DNA from: Coriobacteriia bacterium
Lineage (GTDB): Bacteria > Actinomycetota > Coriobacteriia > WRKU01 > WQUG01
Reading direction: 5' to 3'
NCBI GenBank assembly: GCA_009785705.1
Contig: WQVS01000008.1
Location: forward strand, 1-22,260
Length of the DNA: 22,260 bases
Under the pieces are notes generated by a model. It searched no databases. It had not been told where the DNA came from and saw only the letters and a program-made list of their open reading frames with translations. Positions 8,220-17,025 of the stretch are shown here, one piece after another. Position 1 is the stretch's first letter. The number at the start of each line of letters is the position of its first letter. The translations under genes and the position numbers were made by a program.

Positions 8220-8423
8220 TTACGCTAGAGTTACGTTGCTTGCTTGGTCCTTACCGTTGCGACCTACGGTCACCTCGAATTGAACTTCTGAACCTTCTTC
8301 TAGTGTCTTGAAGCCATCCATCTTGATTTCTGAGAAGTGTACGAAGAGATCTTCGCCGCCTTCTTGCTCGATGAATCCATAGCCCTTGTCTGGGTTAAAC
8401 CACTTTACCTTGCCTACTGCCAT
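8220..8423 (-). CDS. cspA: Cold-shock domain protein (CspA family)
   Basis: A 67-residue single cold-shock domain that binds single-stranded RNA or DNA and acts as an RNA chaperone. RNP1 is KGYGFI (13-18) and RNP2 is DLFVHF (25-30), with the usual KVKWFN start and aromatic residues W8, F9, F17, F27 and F30 for base stacking. It is flanked by its own terminator and a 142-base upstream gap, so it appears monocistronic. The ribosome site is modest (AGTAGG). A small hairpin (AGCAC/GTGCT) lies in the leader at about 8460-8475; whether it takes part in temperature control, as in Escherichia coli cspA, cannot be seen. Confidence 0.95.
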   Translation of the reverse strand: MAVGKVKWFNPDKGYGFIEQEGGEDLFVHFSEIKMDGFKTLEEGSEVQFEVTVGRNGKDQASNVTLA

Positions 8424-8565
8424 TTTAGTACCTACTTTCTGCTACCAAGTTTCTTGATAGCACACCTGTGGTGCTGCCCATTGCTAACGCCACATACCTA
8501 ACAAAAGTTGCTTACAGCCTGACTCCAGTATCGCTAAAAACAACTCATGTGTCGATAAGATGATA

Positions 8566-9192
8566 CTAAGAAAACTGTCGCACACGTAAAGGAAGTTCCA
8601 GAGACTGCGCAATATCTGAACAGCGCTGGATTTCATCTACATCCAAGAAGTCTACCACAGATAGAGTAAGCTGTGGTACATATTCTTTTGCAGTCTTGAC
8701 AAAATCTAAAACTGCCTGAAAAGACTCTGGGCCGAATTCGGGAACACATAAGTCTTCATAAGTCTGTGCATCGGGTGCATTTAGGCTAACGGACAACTCA
8801 TCAATCAGACCAGCAAGCTCTGCTGCAAGGGGTCTGCCGACCACCAGTTCTCCTAGTCCATTAGTGTTTACACGTACATGCTTAACCCCTTGGGTCTTAA
8901 GCCAGCGCGCCACTTCAATCATGACATCATATGCGCTGAAAGGTTCACCAAAGCCACAGAAAACTACTTCGGAGTAAGTGTCCAAGGGTTCATAGCTTCG
9001 GATGGCTGCAATGACGTCTTCAGCGCTTGGCTCACGTTCAAGCCACAAGGTATCAGCATCCCCTATTGCTTCCATATCGTTCCGCAAGCAAAAGGTACAG
9101 GCACAGGGACAAATATTGGTAATATTCAGATATAGCGCATCTTTAAATTTATAGGCTAAAGCTGACACGGGCAGCCCACCTGATAGGAACAT
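8566..9192 (-). CDS. Radical SAM protein, TatD-nuclease-associated family
   Basis: A 208-residue minimal radical SAM protein. The cluster motif is C28-xxx-C32-xx-C35 (in NICPCACTFC) with an additional cysteine at 30, preceded by the family-typical LYLNIT; the glycine-rich SAM-contacting segment CGFGEPF follows. There is no SPASM or other auxiliary-cluster domain. This resembles the family annotated as TatD-nuclease-associated radical SAM protein, whose reaction is unknown; no TatD gene lies in this window. The ATG at 9192 lacks a clear ribosome site, whereas an in-frame GTG at 9168 has AGGTGGG suitably upstream and removes eight atypical residues, so 8566-9168 may be the true gene. It follows the ECF gene closely and ends the ruv-containing gene run. 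Confidence 0.82.
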   Translation of the reverse strand: MFLSGGLPVSALAYKFKDALYLNITNICPCACTFCLRNDMEAIGDADTLWLEREPSAEDVIAAIRSYEPLDTYSEVVFCGFGEPFSAYDVMIEVARWLKTQGVKHVRVNTNGLGELVVGRPLAAELAGLIDELSVSLNAPDAQTYEDLCVPEFGPESFQAVLDFVKTAKEYVPQLTLSVVDFLDVDEIQRCSDIAQSLELPLRVRQFS

Positions 9193-9202
9193 GGTCTGTG
9201 AT

Positions 9203-9835
9203 TCATTTGTGCGAATCGTCCTTTTGAGAAGACTTGTCGCGGTTTAGGCCTACTGTGCCCGAAGTTGTGTTTGCCCCACTCCAAAGTGCTTTACGTAAGG
9301 CCATCAAAGGCGCAAAGAGCAGCAAGGCCAGCGCAAAGTTCGTACCTGCCTGAATAGAGTTCCCCGGGATGTTTGCAATAGCTCCTGCCCCTAAAAGGAA
9401 GATATATTCATACAGGAAGTAACCTGCCAGCATGATTAACTCCGCCAGAACAACACCAACAACAAACCAGCCGAACTTTCCCTTGCGAACAAATAGATAG
9501 AGCACAAAACCCATAAGCCCTTTAATAATAAGTGTCGCAGGAGCATAGTGGATAGCAAGTGGGTTCGCTATATTTGCAAGCGCACTACCTACACCACCGA
9601 CAAAAGCTAGCAGAGGATGCGGCAGCAAAAGGGCGCTAGAAGCTATGGCACTGTCTCCCAAATTGATTATCCCTTGCCCCGTCCAAAAGTTGGGTATGCT
9701 CAAAACAAAGGTCACAACAAAAACAAGTGCAGTTAAAAGTCCTGTCGTCACTAAGAGCTGTGTCCTAGACCGTGGTGGACTAAGCGTCTCTGACGACACT
9801 TTCTGCTCTGTTTCTATCTCTTCTTTCTCTATCAT
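9203..9835 (-). CDS. ECF transporter S component (substrate-binding membrane subunit)
   Basis: A 210-residue protein with about six hydrophobic segments after a charged 25-residue N-terminus. The stretch INLGDSAIASSALL near 57-70 and the glycine-rich GGVGSALANIANPLA near 79-93 match S components of energy-coupling-factor vitamin transporters in the HmpT/PdxU-like group. S components bind the vitamin and need the shared EcfA/A'/T module, which is not encoded here. The start overlaps the ruvB stop (TAATG), so it is co-transcribed with ruvB. A vitamin B6-type or pyrimidine-type substrate is possible given the pyridoxal kinase gene in the same run, but the substrate cannot be read from sequence. 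Confidence 0.82.
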   Translation of the reverse strand: MIEKEEIETEQKVSSETLSPPRSRTQLLVTTGLLTALVFVVTFVLSIPNFWTGQGIINLGDSAIASSALLLPHPLLAFVGGVGSALANIANPLAIHYAPATLIIKGLMGFVLYLFVRKGKFGWFVVGVVLAELIMLAGYFLYEYIFLLGAGAIANIPGNSIQAGTNFALALLLFAPLMALRKALWSGANTTSGTVGLNRDKSSQKDDSHK

Positions 9836-10956
9836 TAAAACAGGGCCTCCTCTGTTCTGCCTGAAGTAGCGGTCGTAGATTCATTAAGCGAACTAGGCAT
9901 AGGCAAGCCCAAGTGCTCATAGGCACGTGGAGTTGCTTGACGTCCTTTAGGTGTACGTATTATAAGCCCTTTTTGCAGCAAAAAGGGTTCGTAAACATCT
10001 TCAAGGGTATCTGATTCTTCCCCAGTGGCATTTGCAAGCGTCGTCAAGCCCACAGGTCTACCTGCAAAGGTTTCTGTCAAGGTAGAGAGAATCTTTACAT
10101 CCATCCAATCTAGCCCCAGGCTATCTACCTCAAAAAAGCTCAATGCTTCTGCGGCTATGTCTTCAGTAATCTCATTACCATGACGTACCTGGGCATAGTC
10201 TCGCACACGCTTAAGCAAACGATTAGCAAGGCGAGGGGTCCCACGACTACGTCGCCCAATCTCCATTGCTGCCTCCTGGTCGATAGATAGACCAAAAATC
10301 GAAGCACTGCGCAAGATAATGGATTCTAGCTCCTCTGGTTCATAGTAGTCAAGACGAAAGTTTATCCCAAAGCGGTCACGCAGAGGCCCAGAAAGCAAGC
10401 CTGTTCGTGTTGTTGCACCAATCAAGGTAAAGCGCGCAAGGTCTAAAGTGATGGAACGCGCTGCAGGACCCTTTCCTATGATGATGTCTAGAGTAAAATC
10501 CTCCATCGCTGAGTAAAGAATTTCCTCAACTACGCGCGATAGGCGGTGAATCTCGTCAATGAAGAGAACATCCCCTGCTTCTAGGTTCGAGAGAATTGCC
10601 GCCAAATCACCCGCGCGCTCAATTGCAGGTCCTGCGGTCTGTTTCATATTTACCCCTAGCTCATTTGCCACTACTGTCGCTAGGGTTGTTTTTCCTAGGC
10701 CCGGAGGTCCTGAAAATAGGAGATGGTCCAGTGTGTCAGAGCGCTGCTTTGCTGCCTCTATCAAAACTTCTAGATTATCTTTTACTCTTTGCTGCCCCTG
10801 ATAGTCTGCCAATACTAGAGGGCGCAGATTGATTTCTAGCTGCTCGTTTTCTTGGGGATTCAAATCTACTAATCTTTGACTATCAGAATCTGGATTAGTA
10901 GACTTGGCTTGTTCTAGATTTCCTGCTTCCCATGTTGGCTTTATGTTGTCAGTCAT
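9835..10956 (-). CDS. ruvB: Holliday junction branch-migration ATPase RuvB
   Basis: An AAA+ motor of 373 residues that drives branch migration with RuvA. Walker A is GPPGLGKTT (83-91), Walker B is FIDEIH (132-137), and GATTRTGLLSGPLRDRFG carries sensor 1 and the arginine finger region. A C-terminal winged-helix domain is present (RTPKGRQATPRAYEHLG). The protein has about 25 more N-terminal residues than typical RuvB and a short charged tail. The ATG overlaps the ruvA stop (ATGA), with GGGAGG upstream in the ruvA end, indicating coupled translation. Confidence 0.97.
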   Translation of the reverse strand: MTDNIKPTWEAGNLEQAKSTNPDSDSQRLVDLNPQENEQLEINLRPLVLADYQGQQRVKDNLEVLIEAAKQRSDTLDHLLFSGPPGLGKTTLATVVANELGVNMKQTAGPAIERAGDLAAILSNLEAGDVLFIDEIHRLSRVVEEILYSAMEDFTLDIIIGKGPAARSITLDLARFTLIGATTRTGLLSGPLRDRFGINFRLDYYEPEELESIILRSASIFGLSIDQEAAMEIGRRSRGTPRLANRLLKRVRDYAQVRHGNEITEDIAAEALSFFEVDSLGLDWMDVKILSTLTETFAGRPVGLTTLANATGEESDTLEDVYEPFLLQKGLIIRTPKGRQATPRAYEHLGLPMPSSLNESTTATSGRTEEALF

Positions 10957-11579
10957 GGTCGGCTTCCTCCCATATTTGCTAAGGCATGCTTTAGTAGAGT
11001 TTCACTGCTTGCTTCAGCAGGGGCTCCCGCAAAGGCTTCTGCTATTTCTGCTGCAGAGAAGCCCATAGAAAAAAGGGCTGCCTGAGCATCTGCTAATGCA
11101 CCATGCTCATCGCTGTCTGTGCCTATTGCCTTCGCTCCAGTATCTGCAGGTGCTTCTCCCGATTGTGCAGGAAACACCGTGTCTAGCTTACCCTTCAATT
11201 CGATGATGAGGCGCTGAGCTGTCTTTTTTCCAATACCAGGAACACTTGATATCAGTGCGATATCTTCGGTTGCGACAGCACCCGCTAGCATGCGTGGCTG
11301 CAAAGTCGACAGCACTGCCAGTGCCACCTTTGGACCAATGCCTGATATATCAATTAGCGCAAGAAAAACACGCTTTTCTTCTTCGTCCACAAAGCCGAAT
11401 AGGGAAACCTCGTTCTCGCGCACATGCAGATAGGTATAAAGCAGTACATCCTCACCACGCGACCCTAAAGACGAAAGAGTGCGCGTACTAGCCGCAAGTT
11501 CATAACCAACACCGCCAACCTCTAAATACAAACGGTCAGCAGCCTTATGTGCAAGTGTTCCCGCAAGAAACGCAATCAT
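10953..11579 (-). CDS. ruvA: Holliday junction DNA-binding protein RuvA
   Basis: A 208-residue protein that tetramerises on four-way junctions and loads RuvB. The N-terminal OB fold (MIAFLAGTL through about 65) is followed by two helix-hairpin-helix motifs (DISGIGPKVAL and SVPGIGKKTAQRL) and a C-terminal RuvB-contact domain ending at 208. GAGGAG lies about eight bases before the ATG. A 130-base gap with a palindrome separates it from ruvC, so it may also have its own promoter, although none is convincing. Confidence 0.96.
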   Translation of the reverse strand: MIAFLAGTLAHKAADRLYLEVGGVGYELAASTRTLSSLGSRGEDVLLYTYLHVRENEVSLFGFVDEEEKRVFLALIDISGIGPKVALAVLSTLQPRMLAGAVATEDIALISSVPGIGKKTAQRLIIELKGKLDTVFPAQSGEAPADTGAKAIGTDSDEHGALADAQAALFSMGFSAAEIAEAFAGAPAEASSETLLKHALANMGGSRP

Positions 11580-11656
11580 CTCAAACTGCTCCTCTATTCT
11601 CTATCAAGTAATACATTCATCTATCTAGTGTGCCCCAAGCAGTGTGAATCTAGGAG

Positions 11657-11716
11657 GCTTTAGAAAATTGATTTGTGCGGCGTAGTAACTACGTAAGCAA
11701 ATCAATTTTCTAAAGC
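11657..11716 (+). repeat. Perfect 19-bp inverted repeat overlapping the ruvC stop
   Basis: GCTTTAGAAAATTGATTTG (11657-11675) is exactly repeated inverted at 11698-11716, with a 22-base centre that itself contains CGTAG-TAA-CTACG. The ruvC stop codon and the first base of its last sense codons lie inside the right arm. There is no T run on either side, so it is not a standard terminator. The 14-base core GCGTAGTAACTACG recurs in the palindrome at 18430-18538. Confidence 0.9.
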
Positions 11717-12210
11717 GACACCGAGTCATGCTGACTACCATGTGCTAAATGGGTTAGGGCTACAGCTAAAGCATCAGCACAATGGTCAGGCTTAGGATCA
11801 TGGTCTAATCCTAGTAGCTGGCGAACCATGTAAGTAACCTGCTCCTTCTCCGCCTGTCCCGAACCCACAATACAAAGCTTTATAGTGGCCGGGGGATACT
11901 CCCCCAAAACCAATCCTTGCTTAGAAGTTGCCAATATAGCAGCCCCTCTAGCCTGTCCCAAACTAAGCGCCGTCTTTGCGTTCAGCCCAAAAAAGACCCC
12001 CTCAAGGGCGCAGCTTGTTGGCTGGTAACGCTCTATCACAGCGCAAAGGTCATCGTAGATAGTCGCAAGGCGCGTGTTCAGCATATCATCTGCGTTTGTT
12101 TTTATAACCCCATAGGCTAGAGCTTGCGGCGTATTCTTGCCTGCCGCAGTACTCACTACCGCCCAGCCTGTGTAGCGCAGACCCGGGTCAATTCCTAGCA
12201 CTGTTTCCAC
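11710..12210 (-). CDS. ruvC: Crossover junction endodeoxyribonuclease RuvC
   Basis: A 166-residue resolvase that cuts Holliday junctions symmetrically. Catalytic acids are in place: D8 in LGIDPG, E70 in CALEG, and D142/D146 around the PDHCAD motif. Length is normal. It starts with GTG (12208-12210), overlapping the last base of the yebC stop (TAGTG). The stop codon is embedded in a long palindrome, which may affect transcript stability or ribosome release. Confidence 0.96.
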   Translation of the reverse strand: METVLGIDPGLRYTGWAVVSTAAGKNTPQALAYGVIKTNADDMLNTRLATIYDDLCAVIERYQPTSCALEGVFFGLNAKTALSLGQARGAAILATSKQGLVLGEYPPATIKLCIVGSGQAEKEQVTYMVRQLLGLDHDPKPDHCADALAVALTHLAHGSQHDSVSL

Positions 12211-12965
12211 TAGTCTTCCAGCTGGTCTTCATCGAAGTCCATACTGTGGAACACATTTTGTACGTCGTCTAAATCTTCTAGGCGATCTATCAATCTCATG
12301 ACCTGTTTTGCCTCGCTGGCACTCACAGCCTGAGGGGTCGCAGGTACCATCATAAGTTCTGCTCCGCGTACAGCATAAGCTGCATCTTCCAGTGACCTCT
12401 TTACTGCCATCAGCTCTGACGAATCAGTAACGACTACTGCTAGATTACCCTCATCTTCAAGCGTATAGTCATCACCGCCAGCATCAGCTACTGCCAGCAT
12501 AAAGTCATCCTCTGAAAACTGGTCTGAATCTAAATCTATAACTATCTCACCTTTACGTTGGAACTGAAAGGCAACAGATCCAGAAGTCCCCAGATTTCCC
12601 CCTACCTTAGTGAAGGCTGCGCGAACATCTGCAGCAGTTCTATTGCGGTTATCTGTCAGACATTCAACGTAGACAGCAATGCCAGCGGGACCATAGCCTT
12701 CGTAAATAACTTCGTTCCAGGTCGCACCATCGTTGGCTGCACCACTTGCCTTTGCAATGGCCGCCTCAATGTTGTCCTTTGGTAACGAATAGCTTTTGGC
12801 CTTCTCAATTGCTGTCGCAAGCGTAGCATTATTGTCAGGATTAGGGTCACCATTCTTCGCGGCTACAAATATGGCACGTGAAAGTTTCCCAAAAAGTGCT
12901 GAGCGCTTCTTATCTTGTCGAGCTTTTCGATGTTTAGTATTGGCCCACTTACTATGTCCTGCCAC
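12210..12965 (-). CDS. yebC: YebC/PmpR-family regulatory/translation factor
   Basis: A 251-residue protein of the TACO1/YebC family, starting with the signature AGHSKWANTKHRK. The three-domain family length is complete. Family members are described as transcriptional regulators and, more recently, as factors that relieve ribosome stalling. The gene uses a GTG start (12963-12965) preceded by AAAGGGG, and is coupled to ruvC, a common arrangement next to ruvCAB. The C-terminal tail is strongly acidic (DFDEDQLED). Confidence 0.95.
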   Translation of the reverse strand: MAGHSKWANTKHRKARQDKKRSALFGKLSRAIFVAAKNGDPNPDNNATLATAIEKAKSYSLPKDNIEAAIAKASGAANDGATWNEVIYEGYGPAGIAVYVECLTDNRNRTAADVRAAFTKVGGNLGTSGSVAFQFQRKGEIVIDLDSDQFSEDDFMLAVADAGGDDYTLEDEGNLAVVVTDSSELMAVKRSLEDAAYAVRGAELMMVPATPQAVSASEAKQVMRLIDRLEDLDDVQNVFHSMDFDEDQLED

Positions 12966-13141
12966 TTAAAATCCCCTTTCAACTGACTGTAGCTCTTGCG
13001 CTTGCCATTCTTTGCCTCAAGCAACAATTTAGCCAATCCATAAAGCGTAATTGCATTATTTTTAGCTGCCTCTAGTTCATCCTAAACAGTCCTAGAAAGA
13101 ACTTATCTATGCAGCAAATGATTGTTCGCTGTTAGTAGGTA

Positions 13142-13993
13142 TTAGTATAGCGCATTAAATTGAGCAGAAAACTGAGCAAGTCCTGCCTCAAAAAGAAGGC
13201 CGAAACGTGGCTCTGTACCAGCAGCGTAGGTCCGCTGAATGGACGCTGCAGTAAAGTCTACCGCGCGCTTTGTTGATTCTTCTAAAGTGCAGCCCCTTAC
13301 CAAGCCTGCCACCAAAGCGCTCGCAAGCAAGTCACCACTTCCGTGATACATGCCCTCTGCTTGTGGTGCACCCGCATAGGTAGTTGCTTCTAGTTCAGAG
13401 TCACGTGCAGCAGCACCCAGGCTACCTGAAGTAAGGCTTACTCCCGTAAGAACTGCCGACTTCGCGCCGATATCTGCACATAGCCCTTCAAGTAAACTCT
13501 TTACCGTATCCACGTCTGGATAGGGGTCATAATCGCGACCGAGAAGTAAGCTTGCTTCCGTAACATTAGGCACCAGCACATCTGCCAGCGCACAAAGACT
13601 ACGCATTTGGGCAGGATAGTCCCTAGTGAAGCCTGGATAAAGTTCGCCTTCGTCTGCCATCACGGGGTCAACGACTATCAAAGTATCATCGCTTGCAAGC
13701 AAGTCAATAACATCTTTGATTAGTTCAACTTGTTCAAAAGAGCCTAAATAACCTGTATAGATTGCATCAAATTGTAATCCAAGACTTTTCCAGTGCTCAG
13801 CTATCGGCAAGATATCTTCAGTTAAATCATGAAAGGTATAGCCTTCAAATTCGCCTGTATGAGTAGATAATACAGCCGTAGGCAACACAGCACACTCAAT
13901 ACCAGCAGCAGAAAGCACAGGTAGGGCAACTGTTAGTGAACAGCGCCCTACTCCTGAAATATCATGTATTGCTAGTACGCGGGGTGTCTTCAT
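13142..13993 (-). CDS. Pyridoxal/pyridoxamine kinase (PdxK/PdxY type)
   Basis: A 283-residue ribokinase-fold kinase that phosphorylates B6 vitamers for salvage to pyridoxal phosphate. Family motifs visible are HDISGVGRCSLTV near 10-22, YTGYLGS near 79, DPVMADEGE near 109 and the catalytic G-S-G-D at about 218-221 in HGSGDLL. The ATG directly abuts the stop of the DUF3048 gene with no intervening base, so it is in that operon. PdxY and PdxK subtypes cannot be told apart here. A 176-base gap without a recognisable gene separates it from yebC. Confidence 0.9.
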   Translation of the reverse strand: MKTPRVLAIHDISGVGRCSLTVALPVLSAAGIECAVLPTAVLSTHTGEFEGYTFHDLTEDILPIAEHWKSLGLQFDAIYTGYLGSFEQVELIKDVIDLLASDDTLIVVDPVMADEGELYPGFTRDYPAQMRSLCALADVLVPNVTEASLLLGRDYDPYPDVDTVKSLLEGLCADIGAKSAVLTGVSLTSGSLGAAARDSELEATTYAGAPQAEGMYHGSGDLLASALVAGLVRGCTLEESTKRAVDFTAASIQRTYAAGTEPRFGLLFEAGLAQFSAQFNALY

Positions 13994-15094
13994 TTAGTAT
14001 CCAGTTGACTCTATAGGCAAATCTGCACTGCTCGTGATTTCCTGGTCAAGAGGAACGACATTAATCCAAGTACGTCCTGGGCTAAGCAAGATACTATTCC
14101 CAGCGGCATCTTTAAACACGGGCGGAGCATCAACAGAGCCCTCCCAGACACCATCAAAGCGCTCACCATTAGTAAATACGCTTACCTCTCCACCACTAAG
14201 CAAATCAACGTCCAAGGTAACAGCTCCGCGAGACGTACGGAAGCCCTCGGCGTGAGAAGCCCACATCACTACAACATTATCTGCACTAATCTTTTCATCT
14301 GTCGCACCATCATATTGCGGGCTACCGTTAGAGTTGCGAATCCACAACTCTTCCTCATCGTCCCAAGTCCAACGGGTATCAGAAAGAGCAGAAAAGGGAA
14401 TATGAACTTCAGTGGCAGCACTGCTTTCCTGTGATGGCGTCAGGTCATCAAATGCAGTATTGGAGAATTGCAGGCCAGTAATTCCCGCTTCAGTCTCCAC
14501 TTCAATGTCTCTACCAGCAGCAATGTCATAAGCCATATCTAGCTCTACAAAAAGATTATGAGGAGCAGACCTATCGCTAGAGCGCGCATAGAGATCACTG
14601 CCAATAATCCCATGAGACATGCTAACAACGTCTGAATCTCTCAGGCTTTGAAGGACGCTACCATTTGCACCGCTGTAGAAAAAGAGAGCATTCCCAAATT
14701 GGGGAATAATGTAGGTATCTGATTCACGTGCGCTGCGAACAGGCATGACCATTTCGGGAATGTCGCTCTGATAAATAGCATTAAAGCGAGTGATTCCACC
14801 CTCTGTCAGCGACTCAAAAACAACGTCAGCACTATTAATCCCCACCTTTGACCCTGACTGGGGATGATTGTCGATTTTCACCGAAAGAGTACGTCCCAAT
14901 ATTGTCTGACCGCTTTCTGTCTCTAATCCTGTCAGAGGCCAATAAGGGCCAAACCTAGATTCCTCTTCGGCGATTTCATCAGAGGCAGGCGGGGTGACGA
15001 CAACAGGGTCTTTAGCACGACATCCAGCAAGTCCTGCAAGGACAAAAACTAAAGAACATAATACGGCAATCCACAATACCGACTTTCGCGACAT
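13994..15094 (-). CDS. DUF3048 lipoprotein (YerB-like)
   Basis: A 366-residue secreted lipoprotein of unknown biochemical function. The N-terminus has two basic residues, a hydrophobic core, and a lipobox LAGC with the acylated cysteine at 25. The DUF3048 N-terminal region covers roughly 50-200 (WPLTGLETESG, then RSARESDTY), and the C-terminal DUF3048 region covers about 230-355. The homologue in Bacillus subtilis is YerB. GGAG lies nine to ten bases before the ATG. It is positioned between aspS and the pyridoxal kinase, on the outside of the membrane, with no obvious functional link to either. Confidence 0.88.
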   Translation of the reverse strand: MSRKSVLWIAVLCSLVFVLAGLAGCRAKDPVVVTPPASDEIAEEESRFGPYWPLTGLETESGQTILGRTLSVKIDNHPQSGSKVGINSADVVFESLTEGGITRFNAIYQSDIPEMVMPVRSARESDTYIIPQFGNALFFYSGANGSVLQSLRDSDVVSMSHGIIGSDLYARSSDRSAPHNLFVELDMAYDIAAGRDIEVETEAGITGLQFSNTAFDDLTPSQESSAATEVHIPFSALSDTRWTWDDEEELWIRNSNGSPQYDGATDEKISADNVVVMWASHAEGFRTSRGAVTLDVDLLSGGEVSVFTNGERFDGVWEGSVDAPPVFKDAAGNSILLSPGRTWINVVPLDQEITSSADLPIESTGY

Positions 15095-15160
15095 GAAAAA
15101 ATCACTCCTTATTGAATGGGCATAAAGATAAGAATTATATAAGCTTTGAACTAGCTAGTG

Positions 15161-16954
15161 CTAAGCAATCCGCAGGTGAGTTTCTTTTAGTTGTTTAAGC
15201 GTTACCTCTGAAGGGGCCTCCGTCATAAGGTCAGCACCACTTGAAGTCTTTGGGAAAGCAATAACATCACGTATCGAATCACGACCAGCAAGAATCATGA
15301 TAAGGCGATCAAGTCCTAAGGCAATTCCTCCATGAGGAGGGGCCCCATAAGATAGTGCGTCCAGCAAGAATCCAAACTCTTCACGCGCCTGTTCCAGCTC
15401 ATGCCCTAGTTGTGCCAAGACACGCAGTTGCAAGTCTGCATCATGAATACGTAAGGTACCGCCACCAATCTCATAACCATTCAAGATAAGGTCATAAGAA
15501 TAACTAAGAACTGAGGCAGGATCCTTTTCGATATTTCCTAGATGCTCATCAAAGGGTCGCGTGAAGGGATGATGATTTGCTGCCCAGCGGTCGCCTTCTT
15601 CGTCACGCATAAAGAGGGGGAAATCGACCACCCAAAGAGGGTCAAAGCCTTCGCGTGGAATCTCTAACATGTCTGCTAGTTCCAGGCGGATGATGCCCAG
15701 AACTTCATTGGCTAGGTCACGTTCGCAAGCTGCAAAGAACAGAGCGTCGCCTGCTTCTGCGCCCGTATTCGCTTTAAGAGCTTCCAGCTCCTCTGCCGTG
15801 AAGAACTTTGCAATAGGACTTTTGATTTGAGCTACAATGTCATCAGCACCTGCAGCATCTGTAGGAAATGCCATCCAGGCTAGGCCTGCAGCGCCCGCAT
15901 CAATGGCCTTCTTATTCAACGCGTCATATTTCGAGCGCGACCAGTCGCCAGCACCCTTTGCGCAGATGGCCTTTACTACTCCCCCATTTGAAGGTGCTTG
16001 TGCGAACACTTTAAAGCTGGTTGTACTAGCCCAGTCACTAATGTCTTGCAGCAGCAGGTCAAAGCGTGTGTCAGGGCGGTCACAGCCGTAGGTGTTCATG
16101 GCTTCTGCGTAAGTAATACGGCGCAGAGGCTGTGGCAAGTCATAGTCAACAACCTTCATGACTTCTGCCAAAACGTCTTCCGTTAGGTTCATGACATCGT
16201 CTTGCGTCACAAAGCTCATTTCCAGGTCTACCTGGGTAAATTCTGGCTGGCGATCTGCACGTAAATCTTCATCGCGGAAGCAACGGGCAATCTGGAAATA
16301 GCGCTCCAGTCCACCAATCATTGTGAGCTGTTTGAAAAGTTGCGGGGATTGTGGCAGCGCATAGAATTTACCAGGATTCTGGCGCGCAGGCACAATAAAG
16401 TCACGCGCACCTTCTGGGGTAGACTTCGTAAGAATGGGTGTCTCTACCTCAATAAAGCCCTTGTCGCTCAGTGAATTGCGGAAAGCCGCTGTAACGCGCG
16501 AACGCAGCTTAAGAATCTTGCTAACCTCTGGACGACGAATATCAAGGAAGCGCCATTTCATGCGCACCGCATCATCAGTATCAATGCCATCTTCAATTTC
16601 AAAAGGCGGGGTCTTCGAGATATTCAGCACACTAAGCTGACTTACAATAACCTCAATCTCACCAGTAGGAATGTGCGGATTGACAGCGTCTTCAGGGCGG
16701 AGTCTGACCGTACCTGTCACTTCTACTACCCATTCAGGGCGCACGGCTTCTGCCAACGCAAAGGCAGAGCCTATCTCTGGGTCAAAGGTCAACTGCACAA
16801 TACCTGTGCGATCACGCAAATCAATGAAGATAAGCCCCCCGTGGTCACGACGCTTGCCTACCCAGCCAGCCAAAGTAACTTCCTGTCCCTCAAGCTCACG
16901 ATCTAGCTGTTTCGCCACATGGGTTCTAATCGATGAATATTTGCAATCTAGCAT
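15161..16954 (-). CDS. aspS: Aspartyl-tRNA synthetase
   Basis: A 597-residue class II synthetase of the bacterial type. It has the N-terminal OB anticodon-binding domain (VTLAGWVGKRRDHGG, about 26-40), class II motif 2 (CFRDEDLRADRQPEF), a bacterial GAD insertion in the middle (about 285-420), and motif 3 in GLDRLIMILAG near 560. AAGGAG lies about ten bases before the ATG. It follows hisS on the same strand with a 143-base gap, a frequent gene pair. Whether it also charges tRNA-Asn cannot be judged. Confidence 0.97.
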   Translation of the reverse strand: MLDCKYSSIRTHVAKQLDRELEGQEVTLAGWVGKRRDHGGLIFIDLRDRTGIVQLTFDPEIGSAFALAEAVRPEWVVEVTGTVRLRPEDAVNPHIPTGEIEVIVSQLSVLNISKTPPFEIEDGIDTDDAVRMKWRFLDIRRPEVSKILKLRSRVTAAFRNSLSDKGFIEVETPILTKSTPEGARDFIVPARQNPGKFYALPQSPQLFKQLTMIGGLERYFQIARCFRDEDLRADRQPEFTQVDLEMSFVTQDDVMNLTEDVLAEVMKVVDYDLPQPLRRITYAEAMNTYGCDRPDTRFDLLLQDISDWASTTSFKVFAQAPSNGGVVKAICAKGAGDWSRSKYDALNKKAIDAGAAGLAWMAFPTDAAGADDIVAQIKSPIAKFFTAEELEALKANTGAEAGDALFFAACERDLANEVLGIIRLELADMLEIPREGFDPLWVVDFPLFMRDEEGDRWAANHHPFTRPFDEHLGNIEKDPASVLSYSYDLILNGYEIGGGTLRIHDADLQLRVLAQLGHELEQAREEFGFLLDALSYGAPPHGGIALGLDRLIMILAGRDSIRDVIAFPKTSSGADLMTEAPSEVTLKQLKETHLRIA

Positions 16955-17025
16955 AGTGCACAGTCTCCTTAGTAGTACCTGTCAACTTGTCAAGCCATAC
17001 CTCATCTTGACGCTCTCGCATTTGT

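Noticed and set aside
8536..8554. Weak hairpin plus T run after the radical SAM gene as a terminator
   Set aside because: The stem is only four pairs including a G-T wobble; the T run is good but the hairpin is too weak to call.
12966..13141. Short open stretch before yebC that could encode a basic peptide
   Set aside because: It has an in-frame stop just upstream, no ATG or GTG with a ribosome site, and it runs into yebC out of frame.
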